This document shows positions 35,077 through 47,351 of a stretch of DNA of 64,000 nt, piece by piece; positions within the stretch are counted from its first letter, which is position 1, and every line of letters begins with the position of its first letter. The DNA lies in the NCBI RefSeq assembly GCF_000699445.3, contig NC_067199.1:32534902-32598901 (forward strand), written 5' to 3'. The translations under genes and the position numbers were made by a program. The stretch comes from Schistosoma haematobium. Its lineage: Eukaryota; Platyhelminthes; Trematoda; Strigeidida; Schistosomatidae. The notes under the pieces are model-generated. The model was not told the DNA's origin, made no database searches, and worked only from the letters and a program-made list of their open reading frames with translations.

Positions 35077-35317
35077 GAAGGGGTTTTTGTAAATATTGTA
35101 GTAATTTCAATAGTTGAAGTTAGATATTAACACCTTTGGATGCTGGCTCAGTGGTTTAGTGGACAATCTCTTGCATGTGAGACTGATACTTCCTGGGTTC
35201 GGATCTCATGATATGGGGTCGTGAATACGCACTGCTGAGTCCCACAATAGAACGAAACGGCATTCCAATGTTTCCAGGTTTTCCATGGTGGTCTAGCTTT
35301 AATTGACTCATGATCTC
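35077..35317 (+). mobile_element. Type-2 element flanked by a 16-bp duplication
   Basis: Starts in the outer arm (GAAGGGGTTTTTGTAAATA), goes straight to the tRNA leader, and has TGGCTCAGTGGTTTAGTGG (35,143-35,161) and GGGTTCGGATCTC. Then comes a ribozyme that has lost part of its core (CUGCUGAGUCCC lacks GGA), and it ends at TGACTCATGATCTC. The 16-bp exact duplication gives its ends with certainty. Its length is typical of target-primed retrotransposition by a LINE and longer than most DNA transposons make. Confidence 0.8.
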
Positions 35318-35333
35318 AATTATTTCTATTTCA
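35318..35333. repeat. Target-site duplication of type-2 element, right
   Basis: Exact partner of 35,061-35,076. Confidence 0.85.
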
Positions 35334-35334
35334 C

Positions 35335-36460
35335 AAATGAGTAATATTGAAATTTTTTCGTAAAGTACTCACTTAAATCAAAGAGGATATAAAGTTTAAA
35401 GATAGTGAAATGTAAAAAATTAGCGTTCTTTCAGATTTTTAGAACTATTCTCAGCTGATATTAATTGATTAAGTATTCACTTTCTAATTTGTAAATTTAT
35501 CGTGAATTTACTAAAATTTCACTTATAATTTCGAGATGATTTTTGTTGTTGTATTCTCTTGATTATAATGCAAATTATTTTCTTCACTTATTTAACGGGA
35601 AAACTATAGGATTATGATGTAAGTCAGTTGTTACTTTATTACTGTATTACATAGGTGGTGTACAATATAAAGTTAACTTTTAATTAACACCAGTAACATG
35701 ACATTTCATATTAACTATATGTGTCGAAATGACATGACAGTAACTTCAGATTTCTTAGACTGATTAATTTAATTAAGTGATTATAAGAGTTTCATCTCTT
35801 ATTAATATAAAGAGCTCTCGGAAATTGTTCACTTGGAAGTTATTTATTATCACAGAGGGGAATCAACGAAAGAATCAATAGATACTAGAAATGATGATAT
35901 AACGGTTTCATTCTATTTTTAAGACTCTAAAATGTTGAAAAAGCAAGTGACTGAAATGAATGCTATGAGTGACATTTGGTGTTTTATTTACCTGCTTACA
36001 AGTTTAACAACAAATATTTCCAAGTAGTTTGGCATTCAAATTAATTTATAGACAAGTCATCAGAAATCGAATTTATTAGCGCATAAAATGTATCAACTAA
36101 ATAATACAGTAGACAAGAATCCAAAGGTATATGAAAATAATATAATTCCTTAGTATCATAAATTCCCAGACGGATTGATATTGTACATTTTGAGTGACTA
36201 TGAAATAATTCTATCTTTACTTGACGTGAGTGGTAATAGGAGTGTTACAAATAAGTCAAGAATTTGGGATTTTGTAACAATGGTAAACATGAACTCACAT
36301 GAGATTCAACCTAAAATGTTTAAATCGTTCAGCAAATACAAAATATTTGAACCAACAATGTAGTAAACCTCATTTACAACCAGAGTTGTTACGTAAAATT
36401 ATACTACCATCGATAATATCTGCCTTACCTTGAAATTATTGGGATCCACTATTTACAAAT
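35335..36460. other. No recognisable feature
   Basis: AT-rich; nothing found. Confidence 0.4.
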
Positions 36461-36464
36461 TTAT

Positions 36465-36925
36465 GTATTCATTTGAACACCTAAATATTGGTACAGAGGG
36501 GCACCGAATACATATGCGCCATAAAAATCACTTGAATTGTGTGTGGACTATATTACTGCACGGGTGGTTTTTTTAGGAAACCACATTCGGAGCCTTCGAC
36601 CTAAATATCTGATCCACAAGGCAATGGAGCAACATCGGGAGATGAGATCTCATAGTTCACATATCATTTGTTCCTACAGGATACTGGAGCCCATGTGCAC
36701 CATTGGTTTGGAATCAGGGTTTTCCAACTCCCCTAGGTGGATCCTCTATATCCACTAACTAGGTCAAAACGCCGGACATTCACTTTTAGTAAACAAAACC
36801 TTGCCGTGAGAAGGCAATGAGTAGGATTTTTCTGGTAGTGGCCATATGAGAGCCTTTCGAGAAAGAGAGCTCACACTCCTCACCCTCGGCCGTACCTGAT
36901 CATTTAGAGGCACTATTTACAAACC
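36465..36925 (+). repeat. Unclassified dispersed repeat A, copy 2
   Basis: Second copy of 2,985-3,535, same orientation. It has deletions, for example in the middle of the CCCGGGTG region and near the 3' end. The reading frame of copy 1 is not kept. Confidence 0.6.
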
Positions 36926-36929
36926 TTTG

Positions 36930-37695
36930 GAATGTATCTATAAAACAACAGTATTACCAATTTGATATGTGGTTGTTGTTCTACTTGAGGTTTGTTTATA
37001 TCAAGAATCAAAATCAGTTGAAAAATTATTATAATTTTGAAAACACTAGAGATAGGGATTCAGTGATATAACGTTTCCGGTTAGACTTAAATATTTACCA
37101 CTTACTCTTTTATTTGATCTTTAGTTCTCTATAAACTATGATGATGAATTAGTTGCCTTGTATTTCTTTGTTTCCAATATTTTATTAACTGATATTAATA
37201 TATGATCAAATCATACTTCATATGAAATAACTTTCAATGGATTACACTTTAATCACTTATGATCATACATCTCAAACATCTTATATAATGAATAACATGT
37301 TCACAATTTTTATCCTCAGTATATAAAACATCATTCTATTCTACTGTCAACTAATACACAATATAATACTTTAGCTAAAACTATTTTCCTTTTAACAACC
37401 CCAATTTCGTAAATTTATTCAATGTATAAAACACTTTTCTTTGTTTGTATTTTAAGACTAAATAGCAATTCATTGATGCATAAAGAAGATACTATTCATT
37501 TTATGTATTATATATACATAGGCATAGTAGATATTCAACTATAAAATACCCGATTTTCTATGTTTATTTGTCTATTATTCCAGTTAGTGAAATATCTGAA
37601 AGTATAATTCGAAAGTTTACAAGCTTCATTTGATAAGTGAGTTTCAACACAAATAGAATAAGATGTATGTATAGAAAAAATATTTTTATCTTTTA
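36930..37695. other. No recognisable feature
   Basis: AT-rich; nothing found. Confidence 0.4.
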
Positions 37696-37706
37696 TAAAA
37701 AAGATA

Positions 37707-38021
37707 ATTATTATTAGAAAGGGGAGTTTTGTGGGGATTGTAGTAAGTTTTAATGGTCGATTAAAGTTAGATCAGTATAGAAAACCTGAAAGTATTAGAA
37801 GGCCGTTTTGTCCTAGTATGGAACTTCGTAATAGTGAACATTCAAGATCCCACAGGCGAGACTCAAACCAAGGACATTCGACCTCGTGCGCAAAAGTCCA
37901 ACTTTTAGACCATTGAGTTGGCATTTAACTGAGGAGTTTCATACTAAGACGAAACGGTCATTCAGTGCTTCTATGTTTTCCATGGTGATCTAGCTTAGAT
38001 TAACTCATGAATTCAACTATT
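37707..38021 (-). mobile_element. Type-2 foldback element
   Basis: The minus-strand body (ribozyme complement near 37,800-37,850, tRNA-like part 37,855-37,930) is followed by a plus-oriented ribozyme end (37,937-37,980) and right arm to 38,020. In this end piece the core CUGAGGA and GAAA are intact, but stem III (ACGGUCAU) no longer pairs. AAAAAGATA occurs on both sides (37,698-37,706 and 38,022-38,030), a possible 9-bp duplication. Confidence 0.6.
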
Positions 38022-38034
38022 AAAAAGATAGTTG

Positions 38035-38770
38035 TTGACATTTTTGAGTGATTAAATATATTAAAGTGATTTATTGTTGCATGCATATATGTACAGATCA
38101 ACTGATTATAACTCATCAATTGCCAAGTTTTTATGAAATAAAAGGTATGTGGCTTTAATATTTATTTGATATCTTCACTACCAACTACATATTTATAAGG
38201 CTATTTAGAAATCGTTGAGGTGATTATTTAAACTATTCATTTTTGGGAAAAATTGATGCACCATTAGCATTAGTTTACAGTTGCGCAATACCACGAACTG
38301 ATTCAAATAAGAAATGCGAAAATCACCTAGTACTATTGATAATATATTCCCTGACTTCAACTTTATGTAACTTATGCTGTTGTGATATTTTGGGCTTAGT
38401 GACTGATTTAAAGATGTTATAATAATTAATATTTTGCTACTTAAACATGTTGGTCACTTTTGTACCTCTGTAATCCGGTAGATAATCCTCTGTCTTTCGA
38501 AGTATTTATAACGTTTTTTTGAATGACAGTGTAATCACTAATATCTGCATGCATATATATACAAATGACAGATCTAAGATAGGATAACACGTACTTCGAG
38601 GGATCCCATCACTATTAGTTATCTGAAAATGCAATCAACTTTAAAGCTAGGATCCAAACATTCTTTTATATCTTACTATCTAAAACCATAAAATATCGGT
38701 TTTTCTGGCTTAATAACTATTGTTTTCATTGATAGAGAAGCGTTTTATCAAATTTAAACAATTAAGTTAT
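38035..38770. other. No recognisable feature
   Basis: AT-rich; nothing found. Confidence 0.4.
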
Positions 38771-38772
38771 CT

Positions 38773-38991
38773 TTACTTGGTGTTGTTTTACATGTATCTT
38801 CCCATCGTTATTTAGGACTGCAATCGATCAGTTTCATGTTGGCATTGTGCATCCTGTGAAGATTGCCCTGATATAGCCTTAAGCCACAAGCTTCTTAAGC
38901 AAAGATAGATAGTGGCTAGCAGTGGATTCCAGGACTCGCAGTTCGTCCTATTTGGGACTCGTCAGCTGAATGTACCTGCATGCCAGAGTTG
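38773..38991 (-). mobile_element. Type-1 (Smα-like) ribozyme end plus arm
   Basis: The minus strand runs from the hammerhead region (38,991-38,920) through the GCTAGCCACTATCTATC spacer to the arm ending AACACCAAGT near 38,773. It is the closest relative here of 45,790-46,008. No tRNA-like part is present. Confidence 0.7.
38920..38975 (-). ncRNA. Hammerhead of type-1 element, partly mutated
   Basis: CUGACGA and a perfect stem II (GUCC/GGAC, loop with AAAU) are kept. The next core bases read GAAC instead of GAAA, and stem I has a mismatch. Probably inactive or weak. Confidence 0.5.
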
Positions 38992-38999
38992 ATGTTCAC

Positions 39000-39785
39000 T
39001 ATTTTGAACCATTTATTTACCAATTTCTAAATTGTTTATCACTAAATATAGCATGTGTTACTTTGCATAATCAATTTTTGTAAGTAATCATACTGTATAC
39101 TTCATAGGAGTTTTCTATAAAAATACTATTACAAGTCTCAAATGTTTTCGAAATAGCATAGAAATGTAACCATTAAGTAAGTTGATTGAAGTAACAAACG
39201 ATGTAGTTTTTTTCCCTACTAATTTAAATGATCATTCATCAAGGGTATATAAACTCTGAATTATAACTAAATTTCTGTTTATTTTGACAATTCAATCGAT
39301 ACTCCCTATTAAACATTGAATCAACATAAATAAGATTTAAATCTGAGACTCTACATTTTTTGTCACTACGGGAAAAAAATGTGGTGTTTGATCTTAACTC
39401 ATAAAATTATTTTTTGCATTTTCTATTATACAGTTGTTTGATTTATCTGTTCAGTTATTTGTTCACTTTTCATTTTTCATTTATTGAATTTACACATTCC
39501 AAATACAACAAATAAACAATTACAGAATTGAATTATTGACTGAGAAAAAAATGTTTAGCTATTGTATGTTTATTATAAGTTTCTATAAACAACACCATCA
39601 TAAACAACAATAAAGAAAACATCTGTTCTATTGTGAACAATAAACAAAAACCTAGAATTTACCAATAAATAAGTAAATGAATATTTACTTTAGATAATCG
39701 TCAGGTAGATTACTAATATTTTATGGTTCGTTAGATTGAATATATGCAAAATAAATAGATTACATTACCAAGCGATCTTAGTTAA
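39000..39785. other. No recognisable feature
   Basis: AT-rich; nothing found. Confidence 0.4.
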
Positions 39786-39789
39786 ACAA

Positions 39790-40268
39790 TTATTGGAAAC
39801 CAGGAAGCACTGTACTGCTGCTTTGTTCTAGCATGAAACTTTTCTGTAGTATACATTGATAGTCCCATCGAGAAGTGAATCCGAAAATCTAGGGTACCGT
39901 GGCTCATGCTAAACCTCTAGATCATTTAGGAATCATCCATTGGTTTACATGTTTAATTTTGATCAGTTCACGTTGTTAAACAACTGTATTCCAATATCAT
40001 TGGTCGGTGACTGATTATACTTGATGTGTTTGAACTCCCTCAGTGACTTTGCTTGCGCACTAATGCGAAATGGATAAAGCTGAATATGTAAACCATTATA
40101 TCTCGGGTTAATATTTTAGAGGTTAAGCTCCCACCACAAGACATGAAGGTTGTTGGTTGGATCTGTGTTGATGGGGTCATGGATATTCAATATATAGTAA
40201 TCCTAGACTAGGATAAAACAGTTGTCTAGTACTTCTTAGCTTTCGATCATTGTCTAATTAAAATAATA
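39790..40268. mobile_element. Degenerate type-2 inverted dimer
   Basis: A minus-oriented unit (39,793-39,960, GGAAACCAGGAAGCACTG... to a tRNA-like complement) faces a plus-oriented unit (40,085-40,268, TTTTAGAGGTTAAGC... to the ribozyme end ACTAGGATAAAACAG). Both tRNA-like parts are included, so the two halves are complete head-to-head copies. GGTTTACATG at 39,945 mirrors the complement near 40,090. Confidence 0.5.
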
Positions 40269-40614
40269 AAATTCAGCAGTCTTCAAAAACCTCCTGCAGT
40301 ACACATTCAAAATTCTTTTACAAAAGTTACACGAATATTGCTGATCACAATATTTTAAGTTAGTTCACATAGATGGGTATACTTATTCAGCAAGAAAATA
40401 ATTTGGCTAGTATATTAGGATTCAGTATAAATGATATCAGGTATAAAGTGCTGATGATAACGTATTGCATTGTTCGTAAAGAAAATGTTAACTTGCAACA
40501 ATTTCTTGTTGTAATCACAAAGATTCGGACCATGAAGAAAAGAACTTACAAAAGTATACGAATTTGGTTTTAGAAAATGTAGACTGATATATAGCACTTA
40601 TTCTAAAGTTTAAA

Positions 40615-40800
40615 ATATTGTTCTACTAATCTTTCGATTCAAAATCGATACAGAAGGTCCCGAGATTGAGTCCCGCATACAGGATCGTGGATGTGAACTG
40701 CCGAGGAGTCGCATACTAGGACCAAACAAATATTTAGTGTTTCTAGTTTTTCAATGGTAGTCTAGCTTAGATTGACTCGTGAATTCAATTCCAAACGTTA
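40615..40800 (+). mobile_element. Type-2 element, 3' part
   Basis: From the tRNA 3' half (GAGATTGAGTCCCGC) through a broken ribozyme (CCGAGGA; stem II and GAAA lost) to the right arm ending GACTCGTGAATTCAATTC. Confidence 0.55.
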
Positions 40801-40804
40801 CTAG

Positions 40805-41435
40805 AGATTGATTTAATCAACGTTAGGATTATAAACTCAACAATATATCGTTTTATTTCGAGTTAAAAACAATCGACAACTGTAAGTGAAAATAAGCCAT
40901 ATTTTATTTTTAAATATACGAATTAACGAACTTGATCAAAATGAGCCTTCCATTCGAACACGGAGATTCGTATCTGATTTTTCCAGACAATGAAAAACAA
41001 ACACATCTTTAAATTCTAACAATGAAAAGACCCGTGAAATCTTTAATGAAACAATAAATACATGGGGAATTTTCGGATTATCCTGAGAAATATAGAAGTC
41101 CAAATATAATTTATTAGGTAGAAAAAATTGAACAAGACTGAAATTATAGCATTTTCGCATCTATTTAAATTGCACTTTCAGAGTCAAGATGTCAGTAAGA
41201 CTGGTATACTAATCATAAACCTATACCACAGTAATGTTAACTGAAAATTTTATAGATGAAGATTTGACGCGTCGTAATAAGTTAAAGCTTGTGGATAGTT
41301 TCAATCCAGTATTACACTTCATTTAATATTATTGAATGTCTTCATTTTAAACATACAAGTGATCTTCAATCTCAATTACTATATTTGATAACATAATTTA
41401 TTTTTTCTTCTCCCTGAACTGTTCAGTTACAAATA
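40805..41435. other. No recognisable feature
   Basis: A 74-codon frame on the minus strand (40,936-41,160) has no recognisable domain. No second copy found. Confidence 0.35.
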
Positions 41436-41447
41436 TTAATTATCAGT

Positions 41448-41773
41448 ATAGGGTTGTGAAGATTATTCAATTCTTAATTGAAATCACGAACTTATTGGTG
41501 TTAGACCACCACTGAAAACCTGGAAGCACTGGACAACCGTTTTGTTCTATTGTGGAACTCCTCAGCAGTGTGCGGATTGGTTGAGCTTAAATATTAACAC
41601 CGTTGGATGCCGACTTGGTGATCTAGATGTTAAGCGTTTGTGCGCGGAACTAAAGGCCCTGGGTTCGAACCCCGCCAGCGAGCTTGTAGATGCACAGTTC
41701 TGAAGAGTCCATCCATTGCTTCCAGGTTTCCAATGGTGGTCTAACATCATTCAGTTCATAATCTCAATCACAA
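41448..41773 (+). mobile_element. Type-2 element with both arms
   Basis: The left arm (41,448-41,570) holds the ribozyme complement. On the minus strand its core CUGAGGA is intact with a perfect stem II (GUUC/GAAC), but GAAA has become AAAA. The plus-strand tRNA-like part (41,608-41,690) has B box GGTTCGAACCC (41,661-41,671). The plus ribozyme is nearly lost. The right arm ends GTTCATAATCTCAATCA. The arms share GGTGTTAGACC, as in 57,703-58,060, so they form a subfamily. Confidence 0.65.
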
Positions 41774-41774
41774 A

Positions 41775-42365
41775 TCCTAATCACAGCTTCATCAACCAAA
41801 TTATATAAAACTATATTAATAGTAATAATTCTATTAACTTTTTTTGAATCTTTAGTTTGGATCATTTGTATCTAATAAAAAAAGATCTTAAATTATAATC
41901 AATTAATTTTATTTTATAAATTTCGTTTCTATCTGTTTGTGTAAATATGACATAAACAAATGGCATTCACATCGATAATTAATATTAAACTAATGATGTA
42001 GTTAATTTTTCACTGTTTTATAGTGTCGATACATACTTTGTTTCTGTCCCATTACCACATCTAATCATCATTCAATGATTTTTCATCTCTCTGGTCTCAT
42101 TTTTTTCTCTACTGTCTAAGTCACTTAAAAAAATTGTTTTCTTTTCTTTTCTTTCTTTTTCGTTTTAGCGAATTACAAATTACTTTAGGAAATCTCGTTT
42201 TATTATTATTTTCTTTTTCTAAACCAAATTTCAATTCAATTAAGGAATTGATTTATTGTTCACAATAAAAATGATCATTCATTTTTAATTTTGTAATTAA
42301 TAAGTGTTAAACTAAAATTGATTTGTAACATTGTGAATAATTCTAATCAATATATCGATTTGATG
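41775..42365. other. No recognisable feature
   Basis: Contains a pyrimidine-rich run (42,135-42,165, TTTTC units). No gene. Confidence 0.4.
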
Positions 42366-42377
42366 AATATCAGTAAA

Positions 42378-42618
42378 TGTTGAAGTTACACATTAAAACC
42401 GTTGAATATCGACTCAATGGTCTAGTGGTTAAGTGCTCCCACTCAAGACTGATAGATTCTAGGTTCAAATCTTGCAAGGCTTGATCGTGGATATGCATTA
42501 CAAAGGAGTTTCACAATAGAACGAAACGATCGTTCAGTGCTTCTAGGTTTTTCATGGTAGTCTAACTTCAATTAAACTATTACAATTATTATAATATCCA
42601 CAAAACCTCTGTCTGATT
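42378..42618 (+). mobile_element. Type-2 element with 11-bp duplication
   Basis: Begins in the leader (GTTGAAGTTACACATTAAAA), has TGGTCTAGTGGTTAAG and a B-box region (GGTTCAAATC), a mutated ribozyme (CAAAGGA), and a complete right arm ending CCACAAAACCTCTGTCTG. ATATCAGTAAA flanks it exactly (42,367-42,377 and 42,619-42,629). It lacks the left arm, as expected for a 5'-truncated retrotransposed copy. Confidence 0.75.
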
Positions 42619-42776
42619 ATATCAGTAAAAGATTGATATTCGGAATTATATTCTTTAGTAAGAATATGAATCTATCTATTTCATTTGCGAATATTACGCT
42701 ATACTTTATATTCAGATGAGTATTTAATTTATTGGTTATTGCATAAGTATTTCATAACAACTAAGAGTGAAGAAGT

Positions 42777-43013
42777 TAGTCACTCAGTCAGCTACAACGT
42801 AGGACCAGGCACATATATACATCGGTCCAAGTTGCCATACCTCGTTAACACAACAAGATGGACACCGGATTCATAAAAGTAGTTAATTCAGTGGTGGTAA
42901 TAAATAAAAGAAAGATTGCAATAAGGATATAGTACAGGAAAAAAGAATTAGTTCGTAGAAAGATATGAAGCGATTTTAATCTCTTAGTTTAAGGGAAGAT
43001 AGAGAGTGTATAC
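42777..43013 (-). mobile_element. 3' end of a LINE with TGAC tail
   Basis: Reverse complement of about 61,545-61,785. Landmarks are GTAGGACCAGGCACATAT at the tail side and AAACTAAGAGATTAAAATCG (here in complement) near the other end. The tail is short (GACTGAGTGACT on the minus strand). No coding part is present. Confidence 0.65.
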
Positions 43014-43014
43014 A

Positions 43015-43545
43015 AGGTTATTGTTTAAAGTATAAATTTTTAATCACTATATAGTACGTAAATGTCTGTACTTTGTTTATCATAAAACGTACTATAAAAT
43101 ATTAAATAAAAAGTAAACTATAATATATAACTGTTTGTCCGTAATGACAGTAAATGTAGATGACATTTTGACCTATGCAAATCCATCAACTGAACTGTTG
43201 ACTAGAAGATATATATTGAATAATTTAATGTATTAATATCTGAATAAGTGTGATAAATCTATAAGGAGAATTGAATAAATACAAATTTTTACCACGTATT
43301 TACCGTTCAACAATATGATAACTTAGCATATTAGTTAAAACAAACTTTACACTGAATTTAAACGGAAGTGACCAAAATGCAATAAGCTTGGTGCGCTTAA
43401 TTCTCTTGATGATGATATTCGAACTGGTTTCTGAACTTAACAAAAAAAAGTCGAAATGTCAAAATACGACTTTTAAGACATATTCAGCTACAGATACCAA
43501 ACTATATTCACATGGTTACTAGTGACTGTAGAATGACCAAAAGTC
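43015..43545. other. No recognisable feature
   Basis: AT-rich; nothing found. Confidence 0.4.
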
Positions 43546-43547
43546 TT

Positions 43548-43640
43548 GGGTGGAGTTTTGTTCTCTGAGTTGGATGGTTTAGTCGTGAAGCTTTCATTGG
43601 TCTTCTAAACAACATCATCAGCAAAAACTTCAGTTTTCAT
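43548..43640 (-). mobile_element. Penelope-like hammerhead repeat, copy 3
   Basis: Minus-strand match to 710-808. CUGAUGA is at 43,621-43,615 and GAAA at 43,595-43,592, both intact. Stem II is weakened (UGUUGUU against ACCAAU). It breaks off on both sides. Confidence 0.5.
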
Positions 43641-43644
43641 AGAA

Positions 43645-44355
43645 GCTAATGCTTTACGATTAAAAAGCGAATTTATTAAGAATGAAAGATTACTATGAAA
43701 AAATTTACTCTGTATTCATTTATTTTTGCTTCAGTTCTCTATAAATCAACTGAGTAATTTAATGATATTTCTGTTTGACAAGAAACTAATATCAATTTAC
43801 CTGTGAGCTTGATCTGCAAACCTGTTGTAGTATAATATGAAAGTTTCCGTATATTGTTATCTATGGTGCTAAAGACATCATTATCGGCATTTTTATCAAC
43901 TTAACAATCGTATTAAAACACAAACCTATGAACTATGAAACATTAGAACTTTCAGCAATATCCACAATTAAATAACAGTTAACTAGAATGAAGGTGAAAT
44001 TTCTTTAAATAGTGACTATTTTGTTAACATATGTGTTAGTATAAAACATCTAGTATTATTTTCTTAGTAAGGGTTCATCTCCTATGTCTTTTGATGTGAT
44101 ATATTGTGTTGTTCATTTTTGAACATAGTTTTCCAGTTTGCTATTGGATGTGCTTCTTTTAAGACAGGAACTCAATACACGATGTGCTGTGTTTTTGAGC
44201 AGGAAATTTTTGACCTTTCATTCCATTACTTCCAAAATAACAATATAAATGGTGTTATACAATTGTACCTTGTTTCACTGATAAAAATAAAACTATGATA
44301 GGCTGAATTCCCCTTAACATAATATGAAAACATTTTGTAAACATGGTATCAATTA
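43645..44355. other. No recognisable feature
   Basis: A 64-codon frame (44,104-44,298) has a Cys/Phe-rich composition but no recognisable domain. Confidence 0.35.
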
Positions 44356-44361
44356 CTACTA

Positions 44362-44762
44362 TAAAGGGTTTGGGAGGTTACATAATCATTAATGACGAAA
44401 AACCCTAGTTAACCGTTTGGTCTCATTGTGAAATTCTTCAGTGATGAAAATCGGCGACTCCAGCAGGCATCGGACCTAGGATTCACAGGCCTCTCGGCGA
44501 AAGCTTAACCTTGACTGTAGCAATTATCCACTGAACACTAATACATAGTGTTACAAATTGACCGAAATCGAACATGTGAATCATCATATACTGAATCAAT
44601 GGTCTACAGTTAAAGAATTCGCTGCGATACCCAGTGGTCTTGTGTCCGATTGCCAAAAGAGTTGTGGATGAATACTGGTAAAGATTCCCAACCTAGGAAG
44701 AAACAGCTATCTTATTTTTTAGTATCTGATTAAATATGATGGTTTGGTGATGCAAACTATAA
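44362..44762. mobile_element. Degenerate type-2 inverted dimer
   Basis: A minus-oriented unit (44,362-44,530, including tRNA-like complement CATCGGACCTAGGATTC) faces a plus-oriented unit (44,570-44,762, with ATGGTCTACAGTTAAAG and a ribozyme remnant CCTAGGAAGAAACAGC). Same layout as 39,790-40,268. No functional part is left. Confidence 0.5.
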
Positions 44763-44764
44763 TA

Positions 44765-45785
44765 TTAATTCAACGAGTGTAGAACTCTTCATTACATTTC
44801 ATGTTTATACTGAGCAAATCTAATCAATACGGTGTCTTGACTACGATTAAAATAGTTTCGTCAGGTACAAATAAACCACACTAGATAAATAATTTGGTTT
44901 AATTCTATGGCTCTGACCAAATATAAATTATAGTCTGATATCTCAACCGAATATTTCATACAATTGTATGCTTGTGTATGCCATCTACAATTGTTTATCT
45001 GTATACATTTGATAAAACAAATGCCATATGAGTTTAACTGACCTCAAAAAAGATGAATTATGGGAGAAAATGAACTTGACATTTTCCGGGTAAACATTAC
45101 ACATAGTGTATTTAGAAGATTTTTTCGGATCAATAAATTTAGTCAAAAAAAACTGAATATTCTGGAAAAATTACGCAACTACTAAAACTTAAAAATGAAT
45201 TTTATTACATTTTCAAAGCTTCCTCTTAATGAATCTTGTATCTACATGTTAAAGTAATACGTGAAAGACAAGATTTTCGAAATGAAATGGGTTCAGGGAT
45301 AGGAATTTATTTTGGAATAGTAAACAATGTTATATTTCCATACCATAATGCTGATCAAACTTTGTTGATTTGGTTGTAGTACGTTAACTAGGTTTTTAGA
45401 CTAGGCAATCCTATGTATATTATTTGATGTTAGTTAATTGAAAGTTATCGGTAAGAATTCTGGAACATAGATTTCATGAGGGTTGGAATTCATTTGTAAG
45501 GATTATTTGAAATATCGAAGAGAATAGTGAACCTCTTGAATTTAAACGTGCCTTATCTTGTATCATCTAAAGGTACTTCTCTATTGAGTTAATTAAGTCG
45601 CAGCTGAACTTTCATGAGATGGAGACATTCACACTATGAGTAAGACAAAATCAAATAAGTGTTCTAAGATTTACAATTTGATTTCTATCTCAAAGAATTC
45701 TAATCTAGTAAACACAGGATGAAGTGATTTCCATAAAGATGCCTATCAAGTAACCTATAAACAGTGTGAAGAGATGATTTTCACT
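44765..45785. other. No recognisable feature
   Basis: AT-rich; nothing found. Confidence 0.4.
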
Positions 45786-45789
45786 CTAG

Positions 45790-46008
45790 AACTCTGGGAT
45801 GCAGGTACATCCAGCTGACGAGTCCCAAATAGAACAAAATGCGCGTCCTGGATTCCACTGCTAGCCACTATCCATCTTTGCTTATAAAGCTTGTGATCTA
45901 AGGCTATATTGAGACAGTCCGCACAGGATGCACAGTGCCTACAAGAGACTGATCAATTGCAGTCCTAAATAACAGTGAGAAGATACAAGTAAACAACACC
46001 AAGTGAAT
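45790..46008 (+). mobile_element. Type-1 (Smα-like) ribozyme end plus arm
   Basis: The best match to the known Smα hammerhead layout: GGTACATCCAGCTGACGAG, the cleavage region GCGCGTCCTGGATTCCAC, the spacer CTGCTAGCCACTATCCATC, then the arm AAGCTTGTGATCTAAGGC to AACAACACCAAGTGAATG. The tRNA-like region is missing. Confidence 0.75.
45807..45860 (+). ncRNA. Hammerhead of type-1 element, partly mutated
   Basis: CUGACGA (45,815-45,821) and stem I (AUCCAG with CUGGAU, six pairs) are perfect, and the GUC triplet is kept. GAAAC has become AAAAU, and stem II has a mismatch (GUCC with GAAC). Probably inactive. Confidence 0.55.
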
Positions 46009-46009
46009 G

Positions 46010-47345
46010 TGTAGAGAATTACAAGTTCTTAACTAAAATAACCACTATTTTTGAGCCTATATACAAGTATCTGACCGAAACAGTTTCACATATAATAGAT
46101 TCTTTATTCCTTAGTTTGTTCGCAGAAACTTCGTTCTAAATATTGACAACTTACATTAATTCTACTAAATCTCTCTTCTATCATTATGATACTACCCAAT
46201 CATAATAAATTATTAATATTTTGACATAAATTTGACGAACCATTTACATATAGAAATAACTATATAGTCAGATACATTTACAGTGTACACGAATAAAATA
46301 AAGGCTGTTTTCCCTTACCATTTTGTTCTGATCCAATAATCAATATGAGATAGAAAAAATCAATAATTATCAAATGAGATAGGAATTAGTTCAATTATAG
46401 GATTTTTACTTGTTAGAATCAATATTTTTTTAACCATAAATTTTTCCTAATATTGAAAATGAGCAGTAACTGAAACCTGATTTCACTATGGAAGACAATT
46501 TATTAATTTGAGTTTTCTTAAATATTCAATTATATATTTGATTAATATTAAATTAAAAATTGGAAACTTCAGATCCAAAAAGATGGTATTCAAAAATAAA
46601 TACTCAGTAGTGATTTACTCTAATACATTTTTATAAAGTACTTTTCATTAGAAGTCAATTATCCAAGGAACAACTAGAAAATGGAAAAATACTATGACTA
46701 CTGTTGACTGCCCACTCTCTTTATTAAACTGTAGTATATTATAGAAGTTGGCATGCTTATGCGCTTATCTAATCTATTTGATGAAACTCATAAAGCTACT
46801 ATTCTTAACTTTTTTCTAAAGGTTCCTGGAATCTAAAGGTCACTTGTGATCATCTAAATATCCTTTGATTTATATATTTAGAAGTTAAACTTCCATTGTG
46901 TTACCATAATTTATATTCGCTCACAGGTCATTATTCCTTAAGTGATGACAACCTAGAGATGAATTAGAAAAACAGCATTCCTATCATTCTGTGTCTTGTC
47001 GTAAAGTATAATGTATCAATCAATCAACTGATCCCTGATAGTGGTTAACGTAATAAAAATATAGTAGGAAATAAAACTTTATTTCAGTAAAATTACAACT
47101 AGCATTATCCATCAGCTAAAATTTTATTTAGAGAGGTCCAGCTATTAAGTACCAAAATAATGAACTGTTTATGTGAAAACTGGTTAAAATAAATCAATAA
47201 ATATTGATTGTGATTATTAGTAACTGACTAAACTGACCACCAAGTTGAAATCGTTTGTATACACCATAGCTAAAAATATCTGCAAGTTTAGTCTTCACTA
47301 TATAATTGTCAATATAGTTATTTAAAGCATCAGCGAAGTTCGCAC
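46010..47345. other. No recognisable feature
   Basis: AT-rich; nothing found. Confidence 0.4.
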
Positions 47346-47351
47346 TGTTCC

